This document shows, one piece after another, positions 10,701-19,200 of a stretch of 64,000 nt of DNA. Numbering within the stretch: position 1 is the stretch's first letter; each line of letters starts with the position of its first letter. The notes beneath the pieces were generated by a model. The model was not told where the DNA came from. It was given only the letters and a program-made list of their open reading frames with translations, and did not search any database. Position numbers and translations under genes: made by a program. The DNA lies in contig DASRAU010000016.1 of the NCBI GenBank assembly GCA_035638075.1, positions 1 through 64,000 on the forward strand. The letters run 5' to 3'. This stretch comes from DASRAU01 sp035638075 (GTDB lineage Bacteria; Acidobacteriota; Polarisedimenticolia; Gp22-AA2).

Positions 10701-10868
10701 GCGCACGCCAATCTCGGGGTCATGGCGCGCCGGAGGGGGGACCTGGCGACCGCCGAGCTGGAGCTGCGCGCCGCACTCGCGATCGATCCCGGAAATGACA
10801 CCGCCCGTTTCAATCTCGACATCGTTCTCAAGGAACTGACGCCGCCCCGGTCCAGGCCCCATCCGTAA
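7788..10868 (+). CDS. Polytopic membrane / spermidine-synthase-like / TPR fusion protein
   Basis: 1026 residues. An N-terminal membrane region (about 1-420, more than ten hydrophobic spans) is followed by a Rossmann spermidine-synthase-like domain (about 490-740) with ALVIGLASGVSLG near 550, VVDDARAWLL near 604 and QPSNPWVAGVANLF near 624, then TPR repeats (about 840-1020). This is the 'fused MFS/spermidine synthase' architecture; polyamine synthase activity in such fusions is not established and the decarboxy-SAM site may be degenerate. The start is CTG at 7788 (CTGA overlap): the family normally begins with a short LLLLFFLSGAAAL-like span, exactly what LTLLLFLFALSGAAGL gives, and no ATG, GTG or TTG is nearby. 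Confidence 0.82.
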   Translation: MTLLLFLFALSGAAGLAHEVAWSRALGQVLGGSLPSQAIVLGTYLFGLGAGAAWAGTRWREASPLPAYARLETVVALWGAAAPWLLRAAAGLIEKAGPSFPDGAPLEALRLFAALLVLLPGTCAMGATFPILVRALPAGAMRTGPALLYGVNTLAGAIGALLGSFALLPLLGTQRTFFTAAGMNAAAAAVAFVASRRDTAAPATRAPQDEREERPTAASLELTGAAFVSGVAGALMQFGWTRAMALAFGSSIYALGLTLSATLVGLGIGPLVVAWLRTRLDARAPACGRGVFAPSSRGLAAGTAWATGVAGLLVLPMLGSLPALGVSLSRIFEDHPLRALALQFLAAAALLLLPALAQGAAVPLFIGALREEHRQRHPAQAAATIYAASTWGTVAGFLVAGFLLVPWLGARRTLAAAAILVLGIGLAIAARPRARAFALFAAPLLLLLLPGWDSGLMSAGGFLYGPLYRAAFGGPRAGAREALQQAVARRGHLVFEREDGDGLTTVRESPAGTLSLQINGKTDASTGADMPTQLLAGHLPLLLRPEARDALVIGLASGVSLGAVERHPVESIRVLEIARGVPQAARRFDKANHDALGDRRVKLVVDDARAWLLARDERYDVIVSQPSNPWVAGVANLFTREFYLLARARLRPGGVMGQWVQAYRILPEDLRGLLRSFLEVFPDATLWEESAGGGDLFLIGGLGERGLDPAALERAPAEAWADLGSGAASGPVGLLTRFIAGPRSLAAFADDAPPHTDDRLTLEWRAPLVLFRDRDRAGLVSLPIVREPVREFLAPSDAARDPEFLAALDRSLSRRQERLQAVAGLRDADLMALREPALAAGVELLLGGRAAEAAGVLARAAAASPGSANAHYLLGLAYREAGLEAPAAVAFEQAVRTDPALAAAWGALGTSWLRAGETDQARAALEQALRLDPGDAVARNNLGTLLLQAGDAGAAEEAFKSAVRDAPWLAAAHANLGVMARRRGDLATAELELRAALAIDPGNDTARFNLDIVLKELTPPRSRPHP

Positions 10869-11011
10869 TCCGGAAAAGGCTGTTCCCGCAGTGATTTCCG
10901 GTCGTTTTCCGACCTTGCACCGACCCCGGTTCCGGGACACTATTACGGCGTCCTCGCCGCGTGTTTTTTCCCTGAAGCCGGTCTGCGCGGGGGGCGCCCG
11001 TCACTGTCGCC

Positions 11012-14000
11012 ATGACCCTCTCCCAAGTGGTGAGCCCGGTCCTCGTCCGGCTCGGCCGGGGCCTCGCGGCCGCCGTCCTGCTGCTCTGTCCGACGCTGGC
11101 CGCGGCCCAGTGCAAATCCGCCCCGGACTGCACGGGACGCACCTGCCTCTTCAGCTCCATGGACAGCTGGACGAGCGGGCCCGGCTGCACGGCTCCTCCC
11201 GACGCGCCCGGGGAAGACTGGATCATCAACGCGGGCGCGACGATGCTCGTGGACCAGGCCACGACGACCACGGGGCGCGGCAGCGTCTTCGGTGCGCTGA
11301 CCTTCGATCACGATGAGGCCCAGCGGGACGCGTTCGGCTACCGCAACCTCGTCGTCACCACGGCGTCCGGGGACGATCTCGCCTGCTGGGGCACCGGCTC
11401 GATCACCCTGCGCGCCTCGGATCGCCTGCGCTTCGACACCCGCCCGGGCGCGGGGGTTCTCGCCTTCGCCCAGGGGTGCCTGCTGGATTTCCGCGGCTCG
11501 ACCCTGCCGACCTCCGTCGCGGCCGTCGAGGCCGCGGATGACGACGATTCCCCCTGCGGCAACGCCACGCCGGTCGGGCGCCAGTGGACCATCACGCCCG
11601 CCGAGGGCCTGGAGGCGGCGAAAGTCGGCCGTCGCGTCATCTTCACGTCCGGACCGCTCATGAACCGCCACTTCGAGATCGCCGCCGTCAGTCCGCTGGG
11701 CCTGACGCTCTGCTCGCATCTTGCCGACAACCTCAGCCTCGGGGAGCGCCTCACGCCGCGCGTGTCCGGAGGCAGCCCGCCGGGCCCGGGCACCGCGGGG
11801 CACCACGCGACGCCGGCCATCACCGCGGGGAACGACGCCTGCACCGGCCCCGGCGTGCCGCACGCGTGCTGTCTCGGTCTCCTGCTCGGGACCTGCACCG
11901 ACGGCCCCGATCCCCGCGTCGGCGACACGTTCGAGATCGTCGACGACGGCACCATCGACCAGGCTGCCGGAAGCCAGGGCTGGCGGTTCGTCGATCGCGG
12001 CGACACGACCACGTTGTGCGGCGGGAGCGGCTGCAACGGCTCCGATCCGTTCCCCTTCGTGCAGTACATGAACCTGTCGGGGTTCGGCGCGGAAGGGAAC
12101 AACATCGGCATGTCGGGCGCCAACTTCTCGGTCCGCTCGGCCGACCAGTTCGTGCCCGACTTCATCGGCAACAACCTGCACGGCTTCCGCTCGGACTACG
12201 GCATCATCCTGCGCGGCATCAAGAACAACCTGATCGCCTGGAATGCCTTCCACGACAGCGAGCAGCCGCCCGGCCTGAGCGACAACTACTGCCAGCTCGG
12301 GGTGCACCAGCACAAGCGCATCGAGAACGGCCTGGTGGACACCCCGCCCGCCAACGTGACCATCCGCAACAACGTCGCCTGGGGCACGAAGGAGTGCGCC
12401 ATCCAGGTCAACGATGCGCAGAATTTCGACTCCGAGAACTGGGCCGATTTCCAGGCGCACGACATCAAGGTGGACGACAACCTCGTCTTCGGCGGCTGCG
12501 TCGTCGGGTCGAACCGCGGCTGCGCGGCGATCGAGCTGAACTCCTGCCGGAACTGCGAGGTGCGCCGCAACGTCTGCTACGACATGTCCAACGCGGATCA
12601 TTCGAGCGGCCACTGCATCTGGCTCAGCGGGTCCGCCAGCAACGACGGCTCGGATATCTCCTACAACTGGCTGACCAACGGCAGCGGCATGGGCATCCGC
12701 TGCGAAGACGACCGGTCCGGCGTGATCAACTTCTCGAATTGCGTGAACGTCGGCATCACCGGCAATTACATCTCGCACTTCCGGGTTGCGGGCGGGCGCG
12801 GCGGCCGCTGGTTCGGGAACGTGGTCAAGAACTTCGGCCTGGACAATCCTTCCGGAGGATCGGGCGTGGACAATGCGATCCGCGCCCACGGCCTCTACCT
12901 GGGGATCGACGAGGACGTGGCGGCGGCCCCGGTCTGCACCGGCAGCGCCGACCGCTGCGGGCGCACCGGCATGGCGTGGTTTCGAGGTCTCGGGAACAAC
13001 GGCCGCTTCGACATCGTCGCGTCCGATCTGATCTTCGGAAAGCTGAGCGAGAACCCGGGCGGCCAGATCCGCACCGCGATGGACAACAGCCGGTTCAACG
13101 GCGAGGCGGTCGCGGACTTCAACGGGACCATCTCGCACGTGACGCACGACAACCGGGCGACCGGGACTTTCGGAGGCGCGCGCACCTTCGACTTCTCGAA
13201 CGTGGGGCCGGCGGCGCCGGTGACCTGGAGAATCACCGACCTGCTCGCCGCCTTCAAGCGCGACGACCGCCTGGTGGACTGCACCGCCGCCGCGAACGTC
13301 GCGGAGCGTGTCGGCAACGCCATGAGCCTTCTGACCGGCAACCCGGTGGAGGGAGGAGGCGCGGTCCTGGGCATCTGCACCGTCATCGGCACGGTGACCC
13401 GTCCGGCCTCTCTCAGCTGGGCGAACCGGGCCGCGCTCGACTACGCGCTGACCCCGGGCACCCCCGAATACACCGCCGGGACGAACGGCACCGCCATGGG
13501 AGCGCGCGCCTTCCTGTTCCGCACGGAGCTGATCGCGTCGGACTGGGCCGATTCCCTGCCGTTCGGGCCCTTTCCGGTTCCCTTCTCGACCGGCACCTCC
13601 AATGCCGACGGCGACGACGACGGCGTGATGGATTTCCTCGACACCTGCCCGGCGGTTTTCAATCCCTCGCAGTACGACGTGGATGCGGACGGGTTCGGCA
13701 ACGCCTGCGACTGCGCCGGAGCCGATCCGACCGCGTGGACCCTTCCGGGCGAGGCCACCGGCCTGGTCCTGGGAGACGACCCGGACGCCGGCGGCGGGAC
13801 GACGCGCCTCGACTGGACGGCTCCCGTGACCGGGGGGCTCGCCGCCTCGATGACCTACGACGTGATCCGCTCGACGAAGGCGTCGGACCTCGTGACATCC
13901 GCGACCTGCCTGGCCGCGGGCGTGGCCTCGACTAAGGCGAGCGAGACGCAGGTGCCGCTGCCCGGTGTTGCCTGGTTCTACGTCGTGCGATCGCGCGACG

Positions 14001-14119
14001 CCTGCGGCGCCGGCGTGGCGCACGTCGGATCCGACGGTGTCCCCCGGCCGGTGCGCGATTGCCCGCCCGCGACCGGCGGCCCCGGCGATTCGCAGCCGGG
14101 CGAAAAGAAGAAGGGCTAG
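11012..14119 (+). CDS. Large secreted right-handed parallel beta-helix protein with thrombospondin type 3 repeat
   Basis: 1035 residues with a signal peptide (cleavage near AAAQ/C, about 33). The middle (about 330-620) is asparagine-, glycine- and cysteine-rich with NNVAWG, DNLVFGGC, RNVCYDM and TGNYISHF turns, as in right-handed beta-helix proteins of the pectate-lyase type. A calcium-binding thrombospondin type 3 segment follows at about 865-900 (ADGDDDGVMDFLDTCP, DVDADGFGNACD), then a fibronectin-III-like domain (about 920-1010, TYDVIRS, WFYVVRSRD) and a short basic tail (GEKKKG). It is probably extracellular. A carbohydrate lyase or adhesin role is possible, but no catalytic residues can be named. 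It converges on the DUF4340 gene with four bases between. Confidence 0.8.
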   Translation: MTLSQVVSPVLVRLGRGLAAAVLLLCPTLAAAQCKSAPDCTGRTCLFSSMDSWTSGPGCTAPPDAPGEDWIINAGATMLVDQATTTTGRGSVFGALTFDHDEAQRDAFGYRNLVVTTASGDDLACWGTGSITLRASDRLRFDTRPGAGVLAFAQGCLLDFRGSTLPTSVAAVEAADDDDSPCGNATPVGRQWTITPAEGLEAAKVGRRVIFTSGPLMNRHFEIAAVSPLGLTLCSHLADNLSLGERLTPRVSGGSPPGPGTAGHHATPAITAGNDACTGPGVPHACCLGLLLGTCTDGPDPRVGDTFEIVDDGTIDQAAGSQGWRFVDRGDTTTLCGGSGCNGSDPFPFVQYMNLSGFGAEGNNIGMSGANFSVRSADQFVPDFIGNNLHGFRSDYGIILRGIKNNLIAWNAFHDSEQPPGLSDNYCQLGVHQHKRIENGLVDTPPANVTIRNNVAWGTKECAIQVNDAQNFDSENWADFQAHDIKVDDNLVFGGCVVGSNRGCAAIELNSCRNCEVRRNVCYDMSNADHSSGHCIWLSGSASNDGSDISYNWLTNGSGMGIRCEDDRSGVINFSNCVNVGITGNYISHFRVAGGRGGRWFGNVVKNFGLDNPSGGSGVDNAIRAHGLYLGIDEDVAAAPVCTGSADRCGRTGMAWFRGLGNNGRFDIVASDLIFGKLSENPGGQIRTAMDNSRFNGEAVADFNGTISHVTHDNRATGTFGGARTFDFSNVGPAAPVTWRITDLLAAFKRDDRLVDCTAAANVAERVGNAMSLLTGNPVEGGGAVLGICTVIGTVTRPASLSWANRAALDYALTPGTPEYTAGTNGTAMGARAFLFRTELIASDWADSLPFGPFPVPFSTGTSNADGDDDGVMDFLDTCPAVFNPSQYDVDADGFGNACDCAGADPTAWTLPGEATGLVLGDDPDAGGGTTRLDWTAPVTGGLAASMTYDVIRSTKASDLVTSATCLAAGVASTKASETQVPLPGVAWFYVVRSRDACGAGVAHVGSDGVPRPVRDCPPATGGPGDSQPGEKKKG

Positions 14120-14123
14120 GGAG

Positions 14124-15635
14124 CTACCTCGGAGCCGGGACGTTCCCGCCCGGCTTCGTCTCCGGGGCCGGACCGGACGAGGGCGCCGAAGTTGCGGGCG
14201 GAGTCGTGCCGGCCGGCGTTTCCGCCGGCTTGGCCGCGGCCTCGGTCGCCTCCTTCGCGATGTCCTCGAGACTCTGGTGGACCTTCGCGACGTTGCCGCC
14301 GTCCACGACGAACAGCGGGGCCCAGGCGAAATCGCGCACGGTGACCCGCGCGGCCTTGCCCACGGGAGAGAAGGCCAGGTGCTGGCGCCGCGGCGTCCCC
14401 TTTTCGGTGTCGGGCTCCTCCTCGAGCGTCAGGTCGAGCGGCGGCTTCGCGGCAAAAGCGTTTTTCTGCGCCTCGGTCGGGTGATCCTCGAAGGCGACGG
14501 CCTTGACGTCCGACAGGCGGCGCAGCAGCAGGTCGACCGAGTCGTACTTCACGGTGCCTTGGGCGAGCCCGGTGGCGTTCCAGGTGTTCTCCGCCCCCTT
14601 GCTCAGGACGAGCGCCGGCCCGCCGTCAATCGACGCGGTCAGCGAGCGCACGCGGTACTGCCCCACGCCGAGCACGTCCTTGCGGCGGAGATCGGTTGCG
14701 GGGGCCGTGAGCTTCGACCAGAACTCCGGGAGGAGCGCGACGATCCCGTCCTTGCCCACGGCGCGCGCCTGGCGCGCCTTGTCCTCCTCGGCGCCGAACT
14801 CGATCGTCTTTGCGGCGTCCCAGCCTTCCTGCAGGAGCGTGACGCGCGCCGCCGGCGGGACGAACCCGTGCGCCTTGAGATCGGCGTCGGTCGCCTTCTC
14901 CACCACGAACTTCGTGGCGCGCGCGCGCTCGAGCGCCGAGAGCAGGTCGGTGACGGCGGGTCCGTCGGCCGGGGCCTCGACCGGCTGCGCCAGCTTCCAG
15001 CCCTCGGCCGGCTTCTGCAGCATGATGGTCTCCTTGCCCCGCTCGATCGTCAGGCCCATGACCTTCCACGGATCGAAGGCCAGGAGCGACTTGTCGCGCA
15101 GCGACAGGAGATCCTTCGAGGCGAGGTCGCCGGCCGCGGCGCTGACGACGGCGACCTCCTTCGCGTCCTTCCCGTCTTTCGCAGCGGCGCTCACGAGCGC
15201 GAACCAGGTCCCGCCGATCGGCGCCTGGTCGCCGAGAGCGACGCTCTGCGGCGGACCGTTCGTCGTTTCCACGGTGACGGTCCCCTGCGGCGGCTCGAGC
15301 GCGTAGGTCTTGAGGTCATCGCCCTTCCCGAGCCGGCGCTCGACCTTCGCCATCTCGAGCGACGAGAGGACGCCCTCGACCGCGTCCTTCTCGGCCGGCG
15401 TCTCGATCGGCTGGCGGATCGCCCAATCCTCCCCGCTCTTCTCCAGGCGGATGGTGCCGTTCTTCCCGGCCAGGGTGATGGCCTTGAGATCGGCGCGCTC
15501 GAAGCGGAAGAGCTTGTCCTTCGATTCCTCGGCCTTCTTCTTCGCATCGGCGCCGCGGTAGTCCTTGAAGTAGGCGTACCCGCCGAAGACGGCGAGGAGG
15601 AGGACGGCGGCGATGGGGCCGGGCCTGATCTTCAC
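14124..15635 (-). CDS. DUF4340-domain protein, ABC-system partner
   Basis: 503 residues: one N-terminal membrane anchor (about 8-23, PIAAVLLLAVFGGYAYF), then repeated beta-rich units of the DUF4340 type (FRFERADLKAITLAG, WAIRQPIETPAEKDAVEGVL, then WKLAQPVEAPADGPAVTDLL). The C-terminus is Ala/Pro-rich. It is the last gene of a four-gene operon with a GldG-like protein, an ABC-2 permease and an ATPase. This set is known in many bacteria that do not glide and probably transports or assembles an envelope component. The substrate is unknown. Confidence 0.85.
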   Translation of the reverse strand: MKIRPGPIAAVLLLAVFGGYAYFKDYRGADAKKKAEESKDKLFRFERADLKAITLAGKNGTIRLEKSGEDWAIRQPIETPAEKDAVEGVLSSLEMAKVERRLGKGDDLKTYALEPPQGTVTVETTNGPPQSVALGDQAPIGGTWFALVSAAAKDGKDAKEVAVVSAAAGDLASKDLLSLRDKSLLAFDPWKVMGLTIERGKETIMLQKPAEGWKLAQPVEAPADGPAVTDLLSALERARATKFVVEKATDADLKAHGFVPPAARVTLLQEGWDAAKTIEFGAEEDKARQARAVGKDGIVALLPEFWSKLTAPATDLRRKDVLGVGQYRVRSLTASIDGGPALVLSKGAENTWNATGLAQGTVKYDSVDLLLRRLSDVKAVAFEDHPTEAQKNAFAAKPPLDLTLEEEPDTEKGTPRRQHLAFSPVGKAARVTVRDFAWAPLFVVDGGNVAKVHQSLEDIAKEATEAAAKPAETPAGTTPPATSAPSSGPAPETKPGGNVPAPR

Positions 15636-15675
15636 GAGCCGGTCTTCCGCACTCGAGCTCGCACGCGCCGCGACC

Positions 15676-17253
15676 TCAGAGGCGCTTGCGGCGCCACCAG
15701 ATGCCGACGCCGACCGTGGCGATCAGGATGGGGGCGATCGCCACGATGGTCCAGAAGTAGTAGAAGACCTGCGCCGGCGAGAGGATGGCGATGCGCGGCG
15801 TGCCGGTCTTCGCCCGGATCGACATCAGCTCGCCCTGCTCCGCGAGCCAGGCGACGGCGCTCAGGGCCAGGTCGCCGTTGCCGCCGGCGTTGAAGTAGTT
15901 GTTGCTGGCGAAGTCGCCGTCGCCGAACAGGACCAGGCGCGATTCCGGGCCGGAAGGCTTCGGCGGCTCGCCGCCCGTCGCGGCCGGGGCCGGGTCGGGC
16001 GCCGCGCTCGACTTCTTCTCGAAGGCGGCGGCGAGCGTGATCGGCCCCCGCGTGTCCTTGTCGTCGAGCTGGATGTGGCCGCTCTTGAACTCCTCCTCGC
16101 TCGCTTCCCCCCACGACATCTCGGAGGTGCGCGCCAGCTTCACCGCGGTGACGCCCGAGGGCGTTGGCTCCTTGATGTCGATCGACGACGCCATCGGGTA
16201 GATGGTCTGGTAGTCGAAGGTCTTGGTGATCGGGTGGCTGCGATCGTACCCGTCGGCCGGCACCATCGGGATGCGCGCGTCGCCGCCGAAGAGCTGCGAC
16301 ACCTTGTCGATGACGACGTCCTTGCGGACCGCCGCGCCGAACGAGGCGAGCAGCGCCTCGAGGCCCGGTTCGACGCCGGGGTCCTGCATGAGCAGCAGCC
16401 GCCCGCCCTTGTCCACCCAGTCGGAGAGCATGGTCGCTTCCGCCGCGAGGAACGGCTTCTGCGGCCCGTCCACGATGACGACCGAGGCGTCGGCCGGCAC
16501 CCCGGCATTGAGCTGCAGCGGCTTGACCACGTAGTTCTGCTTCTCCAGGGCCGCCTTGAGATCCGACAGCCCGCCGCGATCGGTGTCGTTGAGATCGTGC
16601 TCGCCGTGGCCGGTCGTGCCGTAGACCACCCGCTCGCGATCGCTCGTCACCTTGATGATGGCATTGGTGATCGACTCCTCGTCCCCCGCGGTCACCCGCT
16701 GCTCCTGCTTGCCGCTCTCGATGACCATGGTGCCGAGCTCGGTGACGTTGTAGCGCCGCACCTCGGCGGGGTTCTTGTCCGGATCGACGTAGCGCACCGT
16801 CAGCTTGCGGCTGCGGTGGGTGTATTCCTCGAGCAGGTCCTGGACCTTCTGCCGTCCCGGATCCCCCTCGCGCGAGAACGACGTGACCGACACCTCGCGC
16901 GGCAGCCCCTCGAGGATCTTCTCGGTCTGCTCGCTCAGGGAGAAATCGCGGTTCTCGGTCAGGTCCTTGCGGAAGAAGGTGTGCCGCGCCGCGAGGAAGT
17001 TGACCAGCACCACCACGGCCAGGACCGTCAGCGTGTAGCCGATGCTGGCGGAGGCCGCCCGCGCCTTCCGGCCGCGCAGCGCCGCGCCGATCGCCTTCGC
17101 GTTGAGCGCCACGCCGGCGGCGAAAAGGACGAGGCCGAACGCGGTGATCGACAGGGTCCAGGCGCGGCGCTCCGGCGCGACGCTCTGCAGCACCAGGCCG
17201 ATGACCGCGACGAGCGCGCCGAGGCCCAGGCCCCAGTCCCTCAGGATGCGCAT
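15676..17253 (-). CDS. GldG-like ABC transporter auxiliary protein
   Basis: 525 residues. Two membrane spans at the N-terminus (about 8-28 and 33-50), another near 70-88, a large extracytoplasmic domain with IVDGPQKPFLAAEATMLSDW and WVDKGGRLLLMQDPG (the GldG / ABC_transp_aux fold), and a final span (YYFWTIVAIAPILIATVG) followed by a basic WWRRKRL tail. It lies 16 bases downstream of the permease stop, so translation is probably coupled. It acts as the substrate-interacting or structural partner of the ABC pair. Confidence 0.88.
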   Translation of the reverse strand: MRILRDWGLGLGALVAVIGLVLQSVAPERRAWTLSITAFGLVLFAAGVALNAKAIGAALRGRKARAASASIGYTLTVLAVVVLVNFLAARHTFFRKDLTENRDFSLSEQTEKILEGLPREVSVTSFSREGDPGRQKVQDLLEEYTHRSRKLTVRYVDPDKNPAEVRRYNVTELGTMVIESGKQEQRVTAGDEESITNAIIKVTSDRERVVYGTTGHGEHDLNDTDRGGLSDLKAALEKQNYVVKPLQLNAGVPADASVVIVDGPQKPFLAAEATMLSDWVDKGGRLLLMQDPGVEPGLEALLASFGAAVRKDVVIDKVSQLFGGDARIPMVPADGYDRSHPITKTFDYQTIYPMASSIDIKEPTPSGVTAVKLARTSEMSWGEASEEEFKSGHIQLDDKDTRGPITLAAAFEKKSSAAPDPAPAATGGEPPKPSGPESRLVLFGDGDFASNNYFNAGGNGDLALSAVAWLAEQGELMSIRAKTGTPRIAILSPAQVFYYFWTIVAIAPILIATVGVGIWWRRKRL

Positions 17254-17269
17254 GCGCCTTCGCTCTCCC

Positions 17270-18112
17270 TCAGCGCCAGCGGCGCGACTCGAGGACGCGC
17301 TGGGTGACGAACAGGGCCATGAAGATGACGCTGACGTAGAAGATGACGTGCTGCGCGTCGAGGAGGCCCTTCCGGAAGTCGTTCAGGTGGCCGATGATCG
17401 ACAGGGATCCGAGCAGGTCCCCGAGCGTCGGCCCGCCGGTGCCCAGGCCGGCCTTCTCCCACAACCCGAGCGACAGGCTGTTCATCAGGGCCGCCAGCGT
17501 CACGGTCGCCGACGAGGACATCCAGTCGATGACCCACAGCATCAGGAAGGCGCCGAAGGCGCTGACCGCCGCGACGATCTGGTTGTCGGTGAGGGACGAG
17601 AAGAACAGGCCGATGGCGAGCAGCGCCAGCCCCATCAGCAGCACGCCCAGGTAGCCGACGAAGGTCGGCTTCATGTCCGGCGCGGCGCCGCTGTTCGAGA
17701 TGAGGATCGGATAGGTCAGGGTCACGCCGATCATCACCAGCAGCAGGCAGGCGGCGCCGAAATACTTGCCGAGCACCACCTGGCCGCTGGTGACGGGGGA
17801 CGTGAACAACAGCTCGGCGGTGCCCGCCTTGCGCTCCTCCGCCAGAAGCCGCATGGTCACGACCGGCAGCAGCAGCAGGAAGATGATCCCCATCGTTCCG
17901 AACAGCGGCCGCACCACCATGTCGTTGACGTTGAGCTGCGACGAGAAGTACGGGTTGCTGGCGAAGCGCAGGCACAGCTCGGAGAAGCGCACCAGCGACG
18001 CCCAGAAGATGTACCCGGAGAGGAGCAGGAAGACGCCGATGACGACGTAGGCCAGGGGCGAGGTGAAGTAGGTGCGCACCTCGCGTCCGGCGATCGCCAG
18101 GACGTTCCTCAC
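17270..18112 (-). CDS. ABC-2 type permease (GldF-like)
   Basis: 280 residues from GTG at 18112, overlapping the ATPase stop by four bases (GTGA). Six predicted spans, starting with YVVIGVFLLLSGYIFWASL and including MGIIFLLLLPVVTMRLLAEE, the conserved loop before AGTAELLFTSPVT, and a terminal span ending in ESRRWR. This pattern is the ABC-2/GldF permease. With the ATPase it forms the membrane core of the exporter, with the GldG-like and DUF4340 proteins as partners. Confidence 0.9.
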   Translation of the reverse strand: MRNVLAIAGREVRTYFTSPLAYVVIGVFLLLSGYIFWASLVRFSELCLRFASNPYFSSQLNVNDMVVRPLFGTMGIIFLLLLPVVTMRLLAEERKAGTAELLFTSPVTSGQVVLGKYFGAACLLLVMIGVTLTYPILISNSGAAPDMKPTFVGYLGVLLMGLALLAIGLFFSSLTDNQIVAAVSAFGAFLMLWVIDWMSSSATVTLAALMNSLSLGLWEKAGLGTGGPTLGDLLGSLSIIGHLNDFRKGLLDAQHVIFYVSVIFMALFVTQRVLESRRWR

Positions 18113-19092
18113 GCCGCGCCTCCATGGTCCTCGGCCGGCGTCGCGACGCCGGCCGACGGCGCCGCCTGGGGGTCGCCGCGAACGATTTCGGTGAAGATGT
18201 CCTCGAGGCTCCGGGTGAGCGGGCGCATCTCCAGGAGTCCCCAGCCCCGCCCGACCGCCAGCGCCGCGATGGCCTCGCGCGCATCCTGCCCGGGGCGCTG
18301 CGACACGACCAGCCCCCAGTCCCTCGCGTCCGGAACGTCCACCGACGCCACTCCCGGCAGGGCCCGCAGCGCCGCGACGGCTTCGTCCGCCGGGCGCGCC
18401 AGGTGGACCAGCATCCGCCCGGCTCCGCCGCGCGCCTCGAGCGCCGCGAGCGTGTCCGCGGCCCAGATGCGGCCCTCGTTGATGATCACCACGCGGTGAC
18501 AGGTCTTGGTCACCTCCGCGAGGATGTGGGTGGACAGGATGACCGTGTGATCGCCCGCGAACGACGTGATGAGCTTGCGGATCTCGACGATCTGGTTCGG
18601 GTCGAGCCCGACCGTCGGCTCGTCGAGGATGAGCAGGTCCGGCTCGTGCAGGATGGCCTGCGCCAGGCCGACCCGCTGCTGGTAGCCCTTGGACAGGACG
18701 CCGATGAGCCGGCCGGCGACCGCCTGCAGACCGCAGCGCTCGATGGCGCGATCGGTGCGCGCCTTCAGCTGCTTGCGCGGCACGCCGCGGATGCGCCCGG
18801 TGAATTCCAGGTACGAGCGCACCAGCATCTCGGGATAGAGGGGCGGGTGCTCGGGCAGGTAGCCGAGACGGCGCTTCACCTCGAGCGGCTGCTCCTGCAC
18901 GTCGAAGCCGGCCACCTTCGCCGTACCGGAGGTCGGCGGCACGTAGCCGGTGATGATGCGCATCGTCGTGGTCTTGCCGGCGCCGTTCGGGCCGAGGAAA
19001 CCGAGGATCTCCCCCTTCGGCACGGAGAACGACACGTGGTCCACGACCCTGCGGGTCCCGTAGATCTTCGAGATGTCCGAGACTTCCAGCAT
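18109..19092 (-). CDS. ABC transporter ATP-binding protein (GldA-like)
   Basis: 327 residues. Walker A GPNGAGKTTT at 34-43, signature LSKGYQQRVGLAQAI at about 133-147, Walker B LLILDEPTVGLDP at about 153-165, and the switch histidine in STHILAE. The region after about 220 is a C-terminal extension typical of ABC-2 exporter ATPases. It heads a four-gene operon and has a good promoter upstream. Confidence 0.93.
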   Translation of the reverse strand: MLEVSDISKIYGTRRVVDHVSFSVPKGEILGFLGPNGAGKTTTMRIITGYVPPTSGTAKVAGFDVQEQPLEVKRRLGYLPEHPPLYPEMLVRSYLEFTGRIRGVPRKQLKARTDRAIERCGLQAVAGRLIGVLSKGYQQRVGLAQAILHEPDLLILDEPTVGLDPNQIVEIRKLITSFAGDHTVILSTHILAEVTKTCHRVVIINEGRIWAADTLAALEARGGAGRMLVHLARPADEAVAALRALPGVASVDVPDARDWGLVVSQRPGQDAREAIAALAVGRGWGLLEMRPLTRSLEDIFTEIVRGDPQAAPSAGVATPAEDHGGAA

Positions 19093-19145
19093 GCGCGCGT
19101 CTTATCCCCATCCGGCCGGGCGCCGGACCCCGTGACGAGCGCGCT

Positions 19146-19173
19146 ATCCTACCCAAGAATCGAGGCGAGTCAA
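19146..19173 (-). promoter_or_regulatory. Sigma70-like promoter of the ABC operon
   Basis: On the minus strand TTGACT (19173-19168) and TAGGAT (19151-19146) are 16 bases apart, close to the -35/-10 consensus. The start of transcription would be near 19139, leaving a leader of about 47 bases before the ATPase ATG at 19092. It lies between this operon and the next minus-strand gene, which ends at 19201. Confidence 0.65.
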
Positions 19174-19200
19174 GTCGAGCGGCCCCTCTTCAGGCTCCCT

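Noticed and set aside
10915..10946. TTGCAC/TATTAC promoter for the beta-helix gene
   Set aside because: The 20-base spacing is too long for a normal sigma70 promoter; kept out of the list.
10943..14023. 1026-residue open frame antisense to the beta-helix gene
   Set aside because: Composition is Arg/Ala/Gly/Val-rich without motifs; the plus-strand frame has signal peptide and domains. Long antisense frames are expected at this GC.
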